From positions 21,092-85,091 of the forward strand of contig JAAVFI010000028.1 of assembly GCA_014800815.1 (NCBI GenBank): DNA of 64,000 bases, read 5' to 3'. Origin of the DNA: Bacteroidales bacterium. Its GTDB lineage: Bacteria > Bacteroidota > Bacteroidia > Bacteroidales > Muribaculaceae. Numbering within the stretch: the stretch's first letter is position 1; every line of letters starts with the position of its first letter. Shown piece by piece: positions 51,652 through 61,031 of the stretch. The position numbers were made by a program, and so were the translations under genes. The notes beneath the pieces were generated by a model. That model made no database searches. It worked only from the letters and a program-made list of their open reading frames with translations, and had not been told where the DNA came from.

Positions 51652-51897
51652 TTACCCCTCCCCCATTTTGGCATATTCAAGCACGGTGGGCGATTCTACA
51701 TCCACACCGTATTCGGTGGCGCGGGCGAGGATAGCACGGGCGAGGCGAGGTTTCAGATCTTCCGGGCAATAGCGGAAATAGGCTTCGGCGGCACGGACAT
51801 GTGCGGCATCGGGCATAGGGTACTCACGGCGTTCGGGAAGACCGAAAACGCTGTCGGGTAATTCCTTCTTTTCTTCGTAGGAGAGTCGGTCAGACAT
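51652..51897 (-). CDS. Small DUF6582-like protein
   Basis: 81 residues from the ATG at 51,897 (MSDRLSYEEK). The segment KELPDSVFGLPERREYPMPD followed by HVRAAEAYFRYCPEDLKPRL, then ARAILARATEYGVD, resembles the DUF6582 motif. In other bacteria and phages this occurs at the end of larger proteins or as a small stand-alone gene. It is charged and soluble, with no signal peptide. An in-frame start further upstream would run into the rlmL promoter on the other strand. The function is unknown. Confidence 0.6.
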   Translation of the reverse strand: MSDRLSYEEKKELPDSVFGLPERREYPMPDAAHVRAAEAYFRYCPEDLKPRLARAILARATEYGVDVESPTVLEYAKMGEG

Positions 51898-51983
51898 GGC
51901 GAATAAGCTTTTGTGTTGAAAATTTATTTTGCTTTTTGATGAACTAACGCCCGCTGCGGGGCGGATGTTCGCAAAAAAAACCT

Positions 51984-51992
51984 TAACTTTGC
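51984..51992 (+). promoter_or_regulatory. Putative -7 box of the RlmL-like gene
   Basis: TAACTTTGC, 20 bases before the ATG at 52,013, matches TAnnTTTGC; no clear -33 element. Confidence 0.5.
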
Positions 51993-52012
51993 ATCCGAAA
52001 ACATTGACACAT

Positions 52013-53593
52013 ATGAATTCTTCTTTCGATATGGTGGCCAAGACCTTTCAGGGACTGGAAGGTGTGCTGGCCGAAGAGCTCCGCGGTATCGGAGCTGAAA
52101 ATGTGCAGGAAGGCAAGCGAATGGTATCGTTTACCGGTGACCTTGCAATCCTCTATAAGGCCAACATGTGCTGCCGAACAGCGCTTCGCATCTTAAAACC
52201 ATTTTATACTTTCGAGGCCTCGGACCCCGACGAGCTCTACGCCCGCGTCAAGGATTTCGACTGGTCTACTTTGATGAATGACAGTCAGACCTTCGCAATC
52301 GACACGGTAGCGTTCAGCGAAGAATTCAGACACTCGCAGTTTGTTACCTATCGCGTAAAAGACGGCATCGTGGACTGGTTCCGCGACCGCTATGGCGACG
52401 ATCATCGTCCCCGCGTACGTCTCGACGGCGCCGACATCCTTCTCAACGTACACATTTCGGGTACTCGCGTCACCCTCTCGCTCGATTCGTCGGGCGAATC
52501 GCTCCACAAACGCGGCTGGCGCAAGGCTCAGACCGAAGCTCCTATCAACGAGGTGCTTGCGGCCGGTATCATACTCATGACCGGCTGGCGCGGCGAAACT
52601 CCCTTTGTAGACCCCATGTGCGGCTCAGGCACTTTTGCCATTGAGGCTGCAATGATTGCCGCAGGCATCAACCCCGGTATTTACCGCAAGCATTTCGCAT
52701 TCGAGAACTGGCCCGACTTCGACGCCGAGCTCCTCGATGAAATATATAATGACGACAGCAACGAACGCGAGGTGACCGTACCTATCGTGGCTGCCGACAT
52801 CTCGCCCCGTGCCATAGCTATCGCTACAGAGAACGCGAAGAGCGCAGCCGTGGCCCGCTACATCACTTTCGAGACTCGCCCCATTTCGCAGTGGACCGAG
52901 GCTCCCAAGCCCGCAGGCGTACTCGTCACCAATCCTCCCTACGGCAAACGCATCGGTTCTGACGACATGAATGCCCTCTACGATACCATAGGCCGCGTGC
53001 TCAAGCATGTATTCACAGGCTATCACGCATGGATTATCGGCTACGAGGATGTATATTTCCACGAAATCGGACTCGCACCCTCTACAAAGGTTGCTATTAA
53101 TAATGGAGGTCTTGACTGCGAACTTCGCGAATATGTGATTTTCGAAGGCAAGAAAGCCGACTTCCGCGCTGCCGGCGGTCGTATCTCCAATGAAAATCGC
53201 GAGGAAAGCCGTCCGCGCAAGGCCGACCGCGCACCCCGCAAGGGTGCTTTCAACGGCGACAAACCTGCTCGCCGCGAAGGCCGCCCCGAAGGTCGCTCAG
53301 AAGGTCGTTCCTTTCGCAAAGAGGGTCGCTTTGAAGGCCGCCCCGAGGGCCGTCCCTTCCGCAAAGACCGCGACGCTGCTCCCGTTCGCTTCGAAAAGAA
53401 ACCTGCCCGTAAGTTCGACGAAGCGGAAGAACCCAAGAAGGAGCGCCGTCCGTTAAAACTGGACCGTCTTGGCCGTCAGCCGTCTATCCCCGCAGAGAAG
53501 ACGGTGATTATCTCACGTCCCTCATGGCGCGTGAGAAAAAAAGACCAGAACAACGACAATAATACCGACAACAACACAAACTCCGATAAATGA
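52013..53593 (+). CDS. RlmL-type 23S rRNA guanine-N2 methyltransferase with RG-rich tail
   Basis: 526 residues from the ATG at 52,013. A THUMP domain (about 45-150) precedes a UPF0020/RlmL methyltransferase domain with FVDPMCGSGTFAIEAAMIAA (SAM motif I, about 195-214), VAADISPRAIAIATENAKSA and the catalytic VTNPPYGKRIG. The homologue methylates G2445 of 23S rRNA. The last 140 residues are disordered, highly basic and repetitive (units such as EGRPEGRSEGR and FEGRPEGRPFRKD). They end in an Asn/Asp run, probably an RNA-binding extension. Its stop overlaps purD as ATGA. Confidence 0.9.
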   Translation: MNSSFDMVAKTFQGLEGVLAEELRGIGAENVQEGKRMVSFTGDLAILYKANMCCRTALRILKPFYTFEASDPDELYARVKDFDWSTLMNDSQTFAIDTVAFSEEFRHSQFVTYRVKDGIVDWFRDRYGDDHRPRVRLDGADILLNVHISGTRVTLSLDSSGESLHKRGWRKAQTEAPINEVLAAGIILMTGWRGETPFVDPMCGSGTFAIEAAMIAAGINPGIYRKHFAFENWPDFDAELLDEIYNDDSNEREVTVPIVAADISPRAIAIATENAKSAAVARYITFETRPISQWTEAPKPAGVLVTNPPYGKRIGSDDMNALYDTIGRVLKHVFTGYHAWIIGYEDVYFHEIGLAPSTKVAINNGGLDCELREYVIFEGKKADFRAAGGRISNENREESRPRKADRAPRKGAFNGDKPARREGRPEGRSEGRSFRKEGRFEGRPEGRPFRKDRDAAPVRFEKKPARKFDEAEEPKKERRPLKLDRLGRQPSIPAEKTVIISRPSWRVRKKDQNNDNNTDNNTNSDK

Positions 53594-54885
53594 CACCTAC
53601 TATCAACGTGCTGCTCCTCGGCAGCGGCGGCCGTGAATCGGCAATTGCATGGAAACTGAGTCAGAGCCCCCGTATGGGCAAGTTTTTCATCGCTCCCGGC
53701 AATGCGGGTACTTCTGACTTCGGCACTAACCTCAACATCAAGCCCACCGACTTCGATGCTGTGTATGCCGCTGTAAAGGAGAATGATATCGACCTCGTGG
53801 TAGCCGGCAACGAAGACCCTCTCGTAGCAGGTCTGCGTGAAAGCCTCGAAGCAAAAGCTGCCGCCGACGGCCGTAAGCTCCTCATCATGGGTCCCGGTGC
53901 CGCAGGTGCCGCTCTCGAAGGCTCCAAGGACTTTGCCAAAGCGTTCATGGGTCGCCACGAAATCCCCACAGCACGTTATTTTACTGTCACCGAAGCCAAT
54001 GTAGCCGAGGGCGACGCTTTCCTCGAAAGCCTCAAAGCCCCCTACGTACTCAAGGCCGACGGTCTCGCAGCAGGCAAGGGCGTGCTCATCATCGACAATC
54101 TCGATGAAGCCCGTCGCTCGCTCCGCGAAATGCTCGCAGGCCAGTTCGGCAAAGCATCGGCAAAAGTTGTCATCGAAGAATTCCTCACCGGCATCGAATG
54201 TTCCGTATTTGTCGTTACCGACGGCAAGGGCGGATACCTCGTGCTTCCTCCCGCCAAAGACTACAAGCGTGTGGGCGAAGGCGATACAGGCCTCAACACA
54301 GGCGGTATGGGTTCGGTATGTCCTCCCCCCTTCTGCACCGACGAATTCATGGCTAAGGTCGACGAGCGCATTATCAAACCCACTGTCGAAGGTCTTATTA
54401 AAGAAGGTATCGACTACCGCGGATTCATATTCCTCGGCCTCATAAGCTGCGGCGGCGAACCCTACGTGATTGAATACAACGTGCGCATGGGCGACCCCGA
54501 GACCGAATCCGTGATGCCCCGCATCGCTTCCGACCTCCTTCCCGTGCTCGAAGCTGCTGCCGCCGGACACCTCGGCGACGCCACCGTTGAAGCCGACCCG
54601 CGCACCACTGTAGCCGTAATGGCCGTATCGGGCGGATATCCCGGCGACTATGCCAAGGGCAAGAAAATCACAGGCGAACTTCGTCCTGCCGACTCTATCG
54701 TATTCCACGCCGGAACACGCACTTCGGCCGAGGGCGACATCGAGACCGCCGGCGGACGCGTACTCGCTGCCGTAAGCTACGGCGATTCTATCGAAGACGC
54801 TGCCGCTAAATCATACAAGGCTCTCGCCGACATCAAGTTCGACGGAATGTATTTCCGCCGCGACATCGGCAAAGACCTCCTTTGA
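53590..54885 (+). CDS. purD: Phosphoribosylamine-glycine ligase
   Basis: 431 residues, normal length. NVLLLGSGGRESAIAWKLSQ (5-24), ATP-grasp elements YVLKADGLAAGKGVLIIDN, EEFLTGIECSVFVVTDGKG, KRVGEGDTGLNTGGMGSVCP and VIEYNVRMGDPETESVMPRI are complete. It ligates glycine to phosphoribosylamine in purine synthesis. ATGA overlap with the rRNA methyltransferase gene suggests coupling. Its own DNA is GC-rich with strong codon bias. Confidence 0.96.
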   Translation: MTPTINVLLLGSGGRESAIAWKLSQSPRMGKFFIAPGNAGTSDFGTNLNIKPTDFDAVYAAVKENDIDLVVAGNEDPLVAGLRESLEAKAAADGRKLLIMGPGAAGAALEGSKDFAKAFMGRHEIPTARYFTVTEANVAEGDAFLESLKAPYVLKADGLAAGKGVLIIDNLDEARRSLREMLAGQFGKASAKVVIEEFLTGIECSVFVVTDGKGGYLVLPPAKDYKRVGEGDTGLNTGGMGSVCPPPFCTDEFMAKVDERIIKPTVEGLIKEGIDYRGFIFLGLISCGGEPYVIEYNVRMGDPETESVMPRIASDLLPVLEAAAAGHLGDATVEADPRTTVAVMAVSGGYPGDYAKGKKITGELRPADSIVFHAGTRTSAEGDIETAGGRVLAAVSYGDSIEDAAAKSYKALADIKFDGMYFRRDIGKDLL

Positions 54886-54917
54886 CAAGCCGCTGACAAA
54901 TCTTTCCGGACTCTGCC

Positions 54918-55898
54918 GTGCGACTCAACCTGCTCCTCAACCTCTGTCACTCGCGAGCTTTCAACATCGCATTAGCCTTCGCCGCGGTCATCGCGGCGGT
55001 GGCATTCTTTGTGACCGGCCACACCGTACCTCTCACAGGCGACAAGGGACTCATCCTCCCCTCGGCCAACACGTGGATTCTGGGCATTGCCGCCGACTGT
55101 GCCGCAGGTATCGCCGGCAGCGTGGTCACTACAGTGATCATGCTCATGCTCAACAAAGTATTCAACGTACTGCGGAGCATGACGTCGCTCTACATCGGGC
55201 TCTTCGCCCTCATGCAGCTGGCCACGCCCGACCTCTTCACGCAGTTCTACTCCGGCACATTGCTGGCCATAGTGGTACCGGCGTGTATCTTCCTGCTTTT
55301 CAGCTGCTACCGCGACCCGGGCACAACCCGACATATCTTCCTGATATTCTTCCTGCTTTCGGGTTTCGGCACCACCCAGTATTGCTTCTTGCTGTACGTT
55401 CCGGCATTCCTCATCGGCTGTGCTCAGATGCGTATATTCAACGCCCGCACGGTTCTGGCGGCAATAATGGGTCTGATAACACCCTGGTGGATTCTTGCAG
55501 GCTTCGGCGCTATCGACCCTGCCACATTCACCCTCCCCTCGTTCTACAGCATCCTCTCCACTATCAATGCCGAAGACACCTTGCTTCTGCTCATCACGCT
55601 CGGCACTACGGCCGGAATAATGCTGCTCTTCTTCGTGCTGAACTTCATGAAGACGATAGCCTATAACGCCCGAGCCCGAGCCATAAACGGCATGTTCATA
55701 GTCATTGCGCTCACCACCATTGCGGTAATGGCTATCGACTATACCAACATCCTCTCTTATATACCGATGCTCAACTTCTGTGCGGCGCTGGAGGCCACCC
55801 ACTATCTCTCCACGCACCGCGCCGATCGCTCGGTTATCGCCATTCTAATACTCTATGCGGTATATGCCGCCCTCTTCGCATGCCAAATAATCATATAA
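54918..55898 (+). CDS. Polytopic membrane protein, DUF6427-like, function unknown
   Basis: About 326 residues starting at a GTG (54,918), 32 bases after purD. Eight to ten hydrophobic segments cover nearly the whole length. Short loops such as SCYRDPGTTRHIFLIF and GFGAIDPATFTLPSFY are reminiscent of Bacteroidetes DUF6427-like membrane proteins. No catalytic motif is visible. The 3' end overlaps the pdxB gene by 19 bases. Confidence 0.65.
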   Translation: MRLNLLLNLCHSRAFNIALAFAAVIAAVAFFVTGHTVPLTGDKGLILPSANTWILGIAADCAAGIAGSVVTTVIMLMLNKVFNVLRSMTSLYIGLFALMQLATPDLFTQFYSGTLLAIVVPACIFLLFSCYRDPGTTRHIFLIFFLLSGFGTTQYCFLLYVPAFLIGCAQMRIFNARTVLAAIMGLITPWWILAGFGAIDPATFTLPSFYSILSTINAEDTLLLLITLGTTAGIMLLFFVLNFMKTIAYNARARAINGMFIVIALTTIAVMAIDYTNILSYIPMLNFCAALEATHYLSTHRADRSVIAILILYAVYAALFACQIII

Positions 55899-56914
55899 GA
55901 CTCATAATTGAGGACAATATTCCTTTTGTAAAAGGTATTCTCGACCCATACGCCACCGTGCGCTATCTCAAGCCCGAGGAAATAACCAACAAGGTGCTGA
56001 GAGATACCGACGGTATGATGATACGCACACGCACCATATGCAATGCCGAGCTCCTGGCAAAATCTGATGTGAAGATGATAGCCACTGCCACCATAGGCAT
56101 GGACCATATCGACACCGACTACTGCCGCGACCACTCGATATTCGTATGCAATGCTCCGGGCTGCAATGCTCCCGCAGTAGCTCAATACGTGTTTGCGACC
56201 CTCCTCAACGTCATCAACCGCCCCCTCGACACCTACACCTTAGGAGTTGTCGGCGTCGGTCATGTAGGCGAAATCGTAGTCCGCTGGGCCGAAGGGCTGG
56301 GCATGAAGGTGCTCAAATGCGACCCTCCCCGCGAGCAGGCCGAGGGTTCGGAGGGCTGGACCGACCTTGAGACCATTGCGCGCGAAGCCGATATCATCAC
56401 CTTCCACACACCTCTGACCAAGGAGGGCGAACATCCCACATATCACATAGCCGACGAGGCTTTCTTCAACAGCCTCCGCCGCAGCCCTATAATCATCAAC
56501 AGCGCCCGCGGCGGCATTGTCGACACTCAGGCACTCATCAAGGCCAAGAAGCAGGGCAAGACAGGTCCGCTGATTATTGACTGCTGGGAAGGCGAACCGA
56601 CCATAAACACCGAGCTACTCGCCCTTACCGACATCGCCACTCCCCACATCGCCGGCTACTCCAAAGAAGGAAAAATACGCGCCTCGCAGCTCGCGCTCGA
56701 TGCCATGACCACCTTCTTCATGATGCCGCGCGTCACTATCGACGGTCAGATGCCGCCCGCTCCCGCGCAGACAGTGAGCAAGCAGGGCGTCCTCGACAGC
56801 TACGACCCCATACCCGAATCGGACGCTCTGAAAGCGAAGCCCGAGGAATTCGAGAAAATACGTAATTCATACCCCCTCAGGCACGAGGCTCCGCAGGGTT
56901 CCGACAACTTTTAA
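55880..56914 (+). CDS. pdxB: Erythronate-4-phosphate dehydrogenase
   Basis: 344 residues of the D-isomer 2-hydroxyacid dehydrogenase family. ATIGMDHIDTDYCRDHSIFV (about 71-90), Rossmann motif GVVGVGHVGEIVVRWAEGLG (about 116-135), INSARGGIVDTQAL with the catalytic Arg, IIDCWEGEP with the Glu, and ATPHIAGYSKEGKIRASQL with the His identify PdxB rather than SerA. It acts in pyridoxal-5'-phosphate synthesis. The start ATG lies inside the end of the preceding membrane-protein gene. Confidence 0.93.
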   Translation: MPNNHIRLIIEDNIPFVKGILDPYATVRYLKPEEITNKVLRDTDGMMIRTRTICNAELLAKSDVKMIATATIGMDHIDTDYCRDHSIFVCNAPGCNAPAVAQYVFATLLNVINRPLDTYTLGVVGVGHVGEIVVRWAEGLGMKVLKCDPPREQAEGSEGWTDLETIAREADIITFHTPLTKEGEHPTYHIADEAFFNSLRRSPIIINSARGGIVDTQALIKAKKQGKTGPLIIDCWEGEPTINTELLALTDIATPHIAGYSKEGKIRASQLALDAMTTFFMMPRVTIDGQMPPAPAQTVSKQGVLDSYDPIPESDALKAKPEEFEKIRNSYPLRHEAPQGSDNF

Positions 56915-56958
56915 CATTTAATAAATAGATATATACGGCTCATTTGACGGCTATTTCG

Positions 56959-56967
56959 TAATTTTGC
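56959..56967 (+). promoter_or_regulatory. Putative -7 box of coaX
   Basis: TAATTTTGC, seven bases before the ATG at 56,974, matches TAnnTTTGC. The short distance would give a nearly leaderless transcript; no proper -33 is seen. Confidence 0.35.
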
Positions 56968-56973
56968 CCCATT

Positions 56974-57729
56974 ATGCAAGTGAATCTCACCATAGACCGC
57001 GGAAACACAGCGCTGAAAGCTGCGCTCTGGGACGGCGACGGGCACATGCTCGTAGCCTGCAAGGGCGATGAATCGCTTCCCGCAGGAGAACTTGCCCGCA
57101 CTCTGCTCGTCAAGGCGGGGCTCCCGGCGGATACTCCTTTCGACGCTGCGGTCTACTGCACGGTAGTTGCTTCCGACAGAGCCGAGGACATCGACTCGCT
57201 CACTCCTCTCTGCCGTCGGCTCACCGACCTCAACAGCAGCACCGAGATGCCCCTCTGCATAGACTATGAGACGTGCGCCACACTCGGTGCCGACCGCATT
57301 GCGGCAGCTCTCGGAGCGATAGCCGTAGCGGGCTCCGACCGTCCGCTCCTGGTGAGCGACATCGGCACGGCTGTCACCTACGATTTCGTGCGCCCCGGCA
57401 ACATCTTCAGCGGCGGCAACATAGCCCCGGGCATCGACCTTAGGCTCCGTGCCCTCGCAGCCTTCACCGACGCCCTTCCCGCCGTGACGAGCGACGGCGG
57501 CGACATACCCGTATGGGGTGTATCCACGGCTACAGCCATGCGAAGCGGAGCCGTAAGAGGTGTGGCCGCAGAGCTTGAATACTACCACCGCGCCGCCGGC
57601 CAACGCGCCCTGGCAGTACTCACCGGAGGTTCGGCCGAACTCCTCATCAATCACGACCTTATCACATTTGACTACATATATGACCCTTACCTCGTGCACA
57701 AGGGTCTTTACAGCATCATAAAGCAATGA
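56974..57729 (+). CDS. coaX: Type III pantothenate kinase
   Basis: 251 residues. LTIDRGNTALKAALWDGDG (4-22) is the phosphate-binding motif. CATLGADRIAALG-type sequence (TLGADRIAAALGAIAVAG), LLVSDIGTAVTYDFVRPG and IFSGGNIAPGIDLRLRALAA complete the CoaX signature. It starts CoA synthesis and needs a monovalent cation. Its stop overlaps the next gene as ATGA. With coaE the window holds both first and last CoA steps. Confidence 0.94.
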   Translation: MQVNLTIDRGNTALKAALWDGDGHMLVACKGDESLPAGELARTLLVKAGLPADTPFDAAVYCTVVASDRAEDIDSLTPLCRRLTDLNSSTEMPLCIDYETCATLGADRIAAALGAIAVAGSDRPLLVSDIGTAVTYDFVRPGNIFSGGNIAPGIDLRLRALAAFTDALPAVTSDGGDIPVWGVSTATAMRSGAVRGVAAELEYYHRAAGQRALAVLTGGSAELLINHDLITFDYIYDPYLVHKGLYSIIKQ

Positions 57730-58982
57730 AAATAAGCAGGCTTACGGCGATTTTCGCCATACTTATCGCCGCTTGCACCAGTGTAAGCGCACAGAACGGA
57801 ACCATGACCCCGTACTCAGCATACGGATACGGCGTGCTCCGCGACCACGCAACCTCGGCCCAGCGAGCTATGGGTGGCGTAGGTTATGCCATGAGCTCGG
57901 GGCGCCAGACCAACGTAATGAACCCTGCCTCCTACGCGGCTATCGACTCGCTTACGTTCCTCTTCGACATGGGTATCGACCTTACGAGCCTGTGGCAGAG
58001 CGAAGTTCACGACGGCGAGAAAATCAGCGACAAAAACTTCGGCGGTGGTCTCGACTACGTGACCATGCAGTTCCCCATTTGCAAATACATCGGAGCTTCG
58101 GTAGGTCTTCTACCCTTCTCCTCGGTAGGATATGCGTTCGGTTCGGAGATTGAAAACGGTATCGACTCCCGCCAGGGCAACGGCTCTCTCAACGAGCTTT
58201 ATGTAGGCGTGGCAGGCCGTCCCTTCAAAGGCTTCAGCATCGGTGCAAACGTATCTTACCTCTTCGGCAACATCATCAACGAGACTTACGCCATGATTTC
58301 GTCGACACAGAGCTCTCTCTTCCAGACTCAGCTCGAAGTGCGCGACTACCGCCTCGACTTCGGTCTGATGTACGGCTTCAACCTCAACCGCAACGACCGC
58401 ATGACCTTCGGCGTAACCTACAGCCCCGCCAAGACACTCCTCGGCAATGCCCGCCAGGTATATATCGACACCGCCCTCGACTCCGGCCCCCAGTTCTCCG
58501 ACGAGCACAAGCTGCGCGGCAACTACTCGCTGCCCGAAACATGGGGTGCTGGTATCAACTACAACTTCGACCGCAAACTCATGGTTGAGTTCGACTACAC
58601 CTATCAGCCCTGGAGCAAGTGCAAGTTCAGAGGCTTCGAAGGCGATCCCCAGCTTCAAAAATATGCCGACCGCACCAAGATGGCGCTCGGTCTGCAGTAC
58701 ACTCCCGACTTCCGCGGCAGCTACTTCAAGCGCGTAAACTACCGCCTCGGTGCTTACTGGAACGACGACTACCTCAAGCTTCAGGACAACCGCCTGCGCG
58801 AATACGGCGTGACATTAGGTTTCGGCATCCCCGTGCCCGGATTCAAGAGCCTCGTCAACCTCGGCTTCGAGTGGAAACACCGTCAGGCAAATCCCGATCC
58901 TCTCGTGAAGGAGGACTACCTCAACATAACTATAGGTATCAACTTCAACGAGATGTGGTTCCGTCAGAGCAAGATTTATTAA
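57726..58982 (+). CDS. Outer-membrane beta-barrel protein (OmpP1/FadL-like)
   Basis: 418 residues. The signal peptide MKISRLTAIFAILIAACTSVSA is followed by NGTMTPYSAYGYGVLRDHAT and SAQRAMGGVGYAMSSGRQTN, typical of the N-terminus of FadL/TodX-like Bacteroidetes barrels. Alternating hydrophobic strands continue to the end, closing with the aromatic-rich LNITIGINFNEMWFRQSKIY. The gene lies between coaX and lptC, as often in Bacteroidales. It is a likely transporter or an envelope-biogenesis partner; the substrate is unknown. Confidence 0.82.
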   Translation: MKISRLTAIFAILIAACTSVSAQNGTMTPYSAYGYGVLRDHATSAQRAMGGVGYAMSSGRQTNVMNPASYAAIDSLTFLFDMGIDLTSLWQSEVHDGEKISDKNFGGGLDYVTMQFPICKYIGASVGLLPFSSVGYAFGSEIENGIDSRQGNGSLNELYVGVAGRPFKGFSIGANVSYLFGNIINETYAMISSTQSSLFQTQLEVRDYRLDFGLMYGFNLNRNDRMTFGVTYSPAKTLLGNARQVYIDTALDSGPQFSDEHKLRGNYSLPETWGAGINYNFDRKLMVEFDYTYQPWSKCKFRGFEGDPQLQKYADRTKMALGLQYTPDFRGSYFKRVNYRLGAYWNDDYLKLQDNRLREYGVTLGFGIPVPGFKSLVNLGFEWKHRQANPDPLVKEDYLNITIGINFNEMWFRQSKIY

Positions 58983-58992
58983 TCTCCTCGAC

Positions 58993-59763
58993 GTGAAGAA
59001 ACGGTCAACACTAATGAAATGGTTGCCGGCGGCCATCGCGGTCGTCGGCCTTATTGTGTGGATGCTTATCCCCGGCAAACCTGAGGTGAACCGATACGTG
59101 CCCAACACCGGCGACGGCTACACCACTCCGACCATGGCCACCACCGACGTATCTACCTTCATCAGCGACTCCGGCTACACCAAATATCACCTCACTGCCG
59201 ACCTCTGGCAGCTCTTCGAGGATGCCGACGAGCCCTTCTGGCGCTTTCCCGCGGGCCTATACATGGAGCAGTACGACAAAGACATGAAGCTATCGTCGAG
59301 CGTGGTATGCGATTCGGCCACCTACCTCTCGCGCAAACGCGTATGGCAGCTCGACGGAAATGTGATAATGGTAAACACCGATGCCGACAGCTTCCTGACG
59401 CAGCAGCTATTCTGGGACCAGAACGCCCGAAAGATCTACAGCGATTCCTTTATCCACATCGTGCGTTCCGACCGCACTATCGAGGGCTACGGCTTCGAGT
59501 CGGACCAGAGCATGAAGTACTACACCGTACACCGCCCCACGGCCATTCTCCCCGCCGAGATGAAGCGTGAAAAGGATAAGGACAAAACCGTGCAGGACTC
59601 CGTGCATCCCGAACGCACCGAAGCACCTCGCGAGAGAGCTTCGGAGAAAGCTCAGACAGCAAAGACTCTCCCCACATACGAAGTCGAAGACTCTCCCGAC
59701 AAACCCACAAAGCGCCGCCGCAATCTCGAACCTATTGAATCAAAGCCAATTCGCAGAAAATGA
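58993..59763 (+). CDS. lptC: LPS-export periplasmic protein LptC
   Basis: 256 residues from a GTG at 58,993. One N-terminal transmembrane helix (LPAAIAVVGLIVWMLIPG) anchors a periplasmic LptC/YrbK domain (FISDSGYTKYHLTADLWQLF, then LSSSVVCDSATYLSRKRVWQ and FLTQQLFWDQNARKIYSDSF). Bacteroidetes LptC usually ends soon after. Here a charged, disordered C-terminal tail (about 190-256, Lys/Asp/Glu/Arg) follows. It shuttles LPS from LptBFG to LptA. Coupled to the CNNM gene by ATGA. Confidence 0.88.
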   Translation: MKKRSTLMKWLPAAIAVVGLIVWMLIPGKPEVNRYVPNTGDGYTTPTMATTDVSTFISDSGYTKYHLTADLWQLFEDADEPFWRFPAGLYMEQYDKDMKLSSSVVCDSATYLSRKRVWQLDGNVIMVNTDADSFLTQQLFWDQNARKIYSDSFIHIVRSDRTIEGYGFESDQSMKYYTVHRPTAILPAEMKREKDKDKTVQDSVHPERTEAPRERASEKAQTAKTLPTYEVEDSPDKPTKRRRNLEPIESKPIRRK

Positions 59764-61031
59764 ACGTCTGGATAACCATAACTCTTGTATCACTGATTTT
59801 CTCGGCTCTCTTTTCAGGAGTCGAAATGGCATACGTCACCTCCGACCGCGTGCGAGTCGAGCTCGACGTAACCCGCGGGGGATTTATCTCGCGTATTATC
59901 AAGCGCTTTCACGATCATTCCGAGATATTCATCTCCACCCTACTTGTCGGCAACAACGTGGTGCTCGTAATCTACGGTATGGGAGCCGCCGCTCTCATAG
60001 AACCCGTACTTTCCAACATCTACCCCAACGAATTCTTCATCCTTGTCTGTCAGACCCTTATCTCCACTTTGATAATACTTCTCTGCGGAGAGTTCCTGCC
60101 CAAGACAGTGTTCGGCATCAACCCCAACACCTCGCTTAAGATATTCGCCCTGCCCGTATATATATTCTATATCATACTATACCCGATATCGGCCTTTACA
60201 TCCTGGCTGTCAAAGGCTCTCATGCGCCTCGCAGGCATAAAGGACACGGGCAAGGCACTCCAGCTTATCACCGTAGGCGAACTCAACGACTATCTCGAAG
60301 AGACTATCGACGACATGGAGGAGAAGAAGCAGACTGTGGAAAATGAAGTGAAGATTTTCCGCAACGCGCTCGACTTCTCATCTACCCACGTCCGCGATTG
60401 CATGATTCCCCGCAACGAGATTGTGGCCGTAAACATCGACACCACCACTCGCGACAAACTCGCCGAAATCTTCACCACCACAGGCCGCTCCAAGGTAATT
60501 GTCTACCGCGACGATATCGACACTATCGTGGGCTACATACACGTGAGCGAGCTTTTCAACCCCGAAACCGACTGGAAAGACCGCATCAAACCCGTGCTCT
60601 ACACCCCCGAAAATCTTCTCGCCAATGTGATGATGCGCCGACTGCTCACGCAGAAGCGCTCCATAGCTATCGTCATCGACGAGTTCGGAGGCACGGCAGG
60701 AATGCTCACCCTTGAGGACCTTATGGAGGAAATCTGCGGCAACATCGAAGACGAGCACGACAATTCGGGCCTCACAGCCAAGGAAGTAGAGCCCGGCATC
60801 TACGAATTCTCGGGCCGCTGCGAGATAGCCGAACTCAACGAACGATTCCACCTCGACATCCCCGAGGACGACAGCTACCAGACTATTGCCGGCTATATCC
60901 TCCACACCACGGGCACAATACCCGCACAGGGAGCCAAGGTACTCGCCGAGCCCTACCGCTTCGACATCCTCAAGAAGTCGGCAAACCGCCTCGAACTCAT
61001 CCGCCTTTCGGTAATAGAACCCGAATCATGA
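59760..61031 (+). CDS. CNNM/CBS-domain transporter-like membrane protein (CorC/HlyC family)
   Basis: 423 residues. A DUF21/CNNM transmembrane domain (about 1-190; [20 protein letters not shown], then [20 protein letters not shown]) is followed by a CBS pair (about 205-330; [40 protein letters not shown]) and a C-terminal CorC_HlyC domain (about 340-420). The S-G-x-E-M motif fits the family. Members take part in Mg/Co efflux or, in some lineages, hemolysin-like functions. ATGA overlaps at both ends place it in the lptC transcript. Confidence 0.93.
   Translation: MNVWITITLVSLIFSALFSGVEMAYVTSDRVRVELDVTRGGFISRIIKRFHDHSEIFISTLLVGNNVVLVIYGMGAAALIEPVLSNIYPNEFFILVCQTLISTLIILLCGEFLPKTVFGINPNTSLKIFALPVYIFYIILYPISAFTSWLSKALMRLAGIKDTGKALQLITVGELNDYLEETIDDMEEKKQTVENEVKIFRNALDFSSTHVRDCMIPRNEIVAVNIDTTTRDKLAEIFTTTGRSKVIVYRDDIDTIVGYIHVSELFNPETDWKDRIKPVLYTPENLLANVMMRRLLTQKRSIAIVIDEFGGTAGMLTLEDLMEEICGNIEDEHDNSGLTAKEVEPGIYEFSGRCEIAELNERFHLDIPEDDSYQTIAGYILHTTGTIPAQGAKVLAEPYRFDILKKSANRLELIRLSVIEPES

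Noticed and set aside
53476..54708. 410-codon minus-strand frame opposite purD
   Set aside because: Antisense shadow of the highly biased purD gene; no family resemblance.
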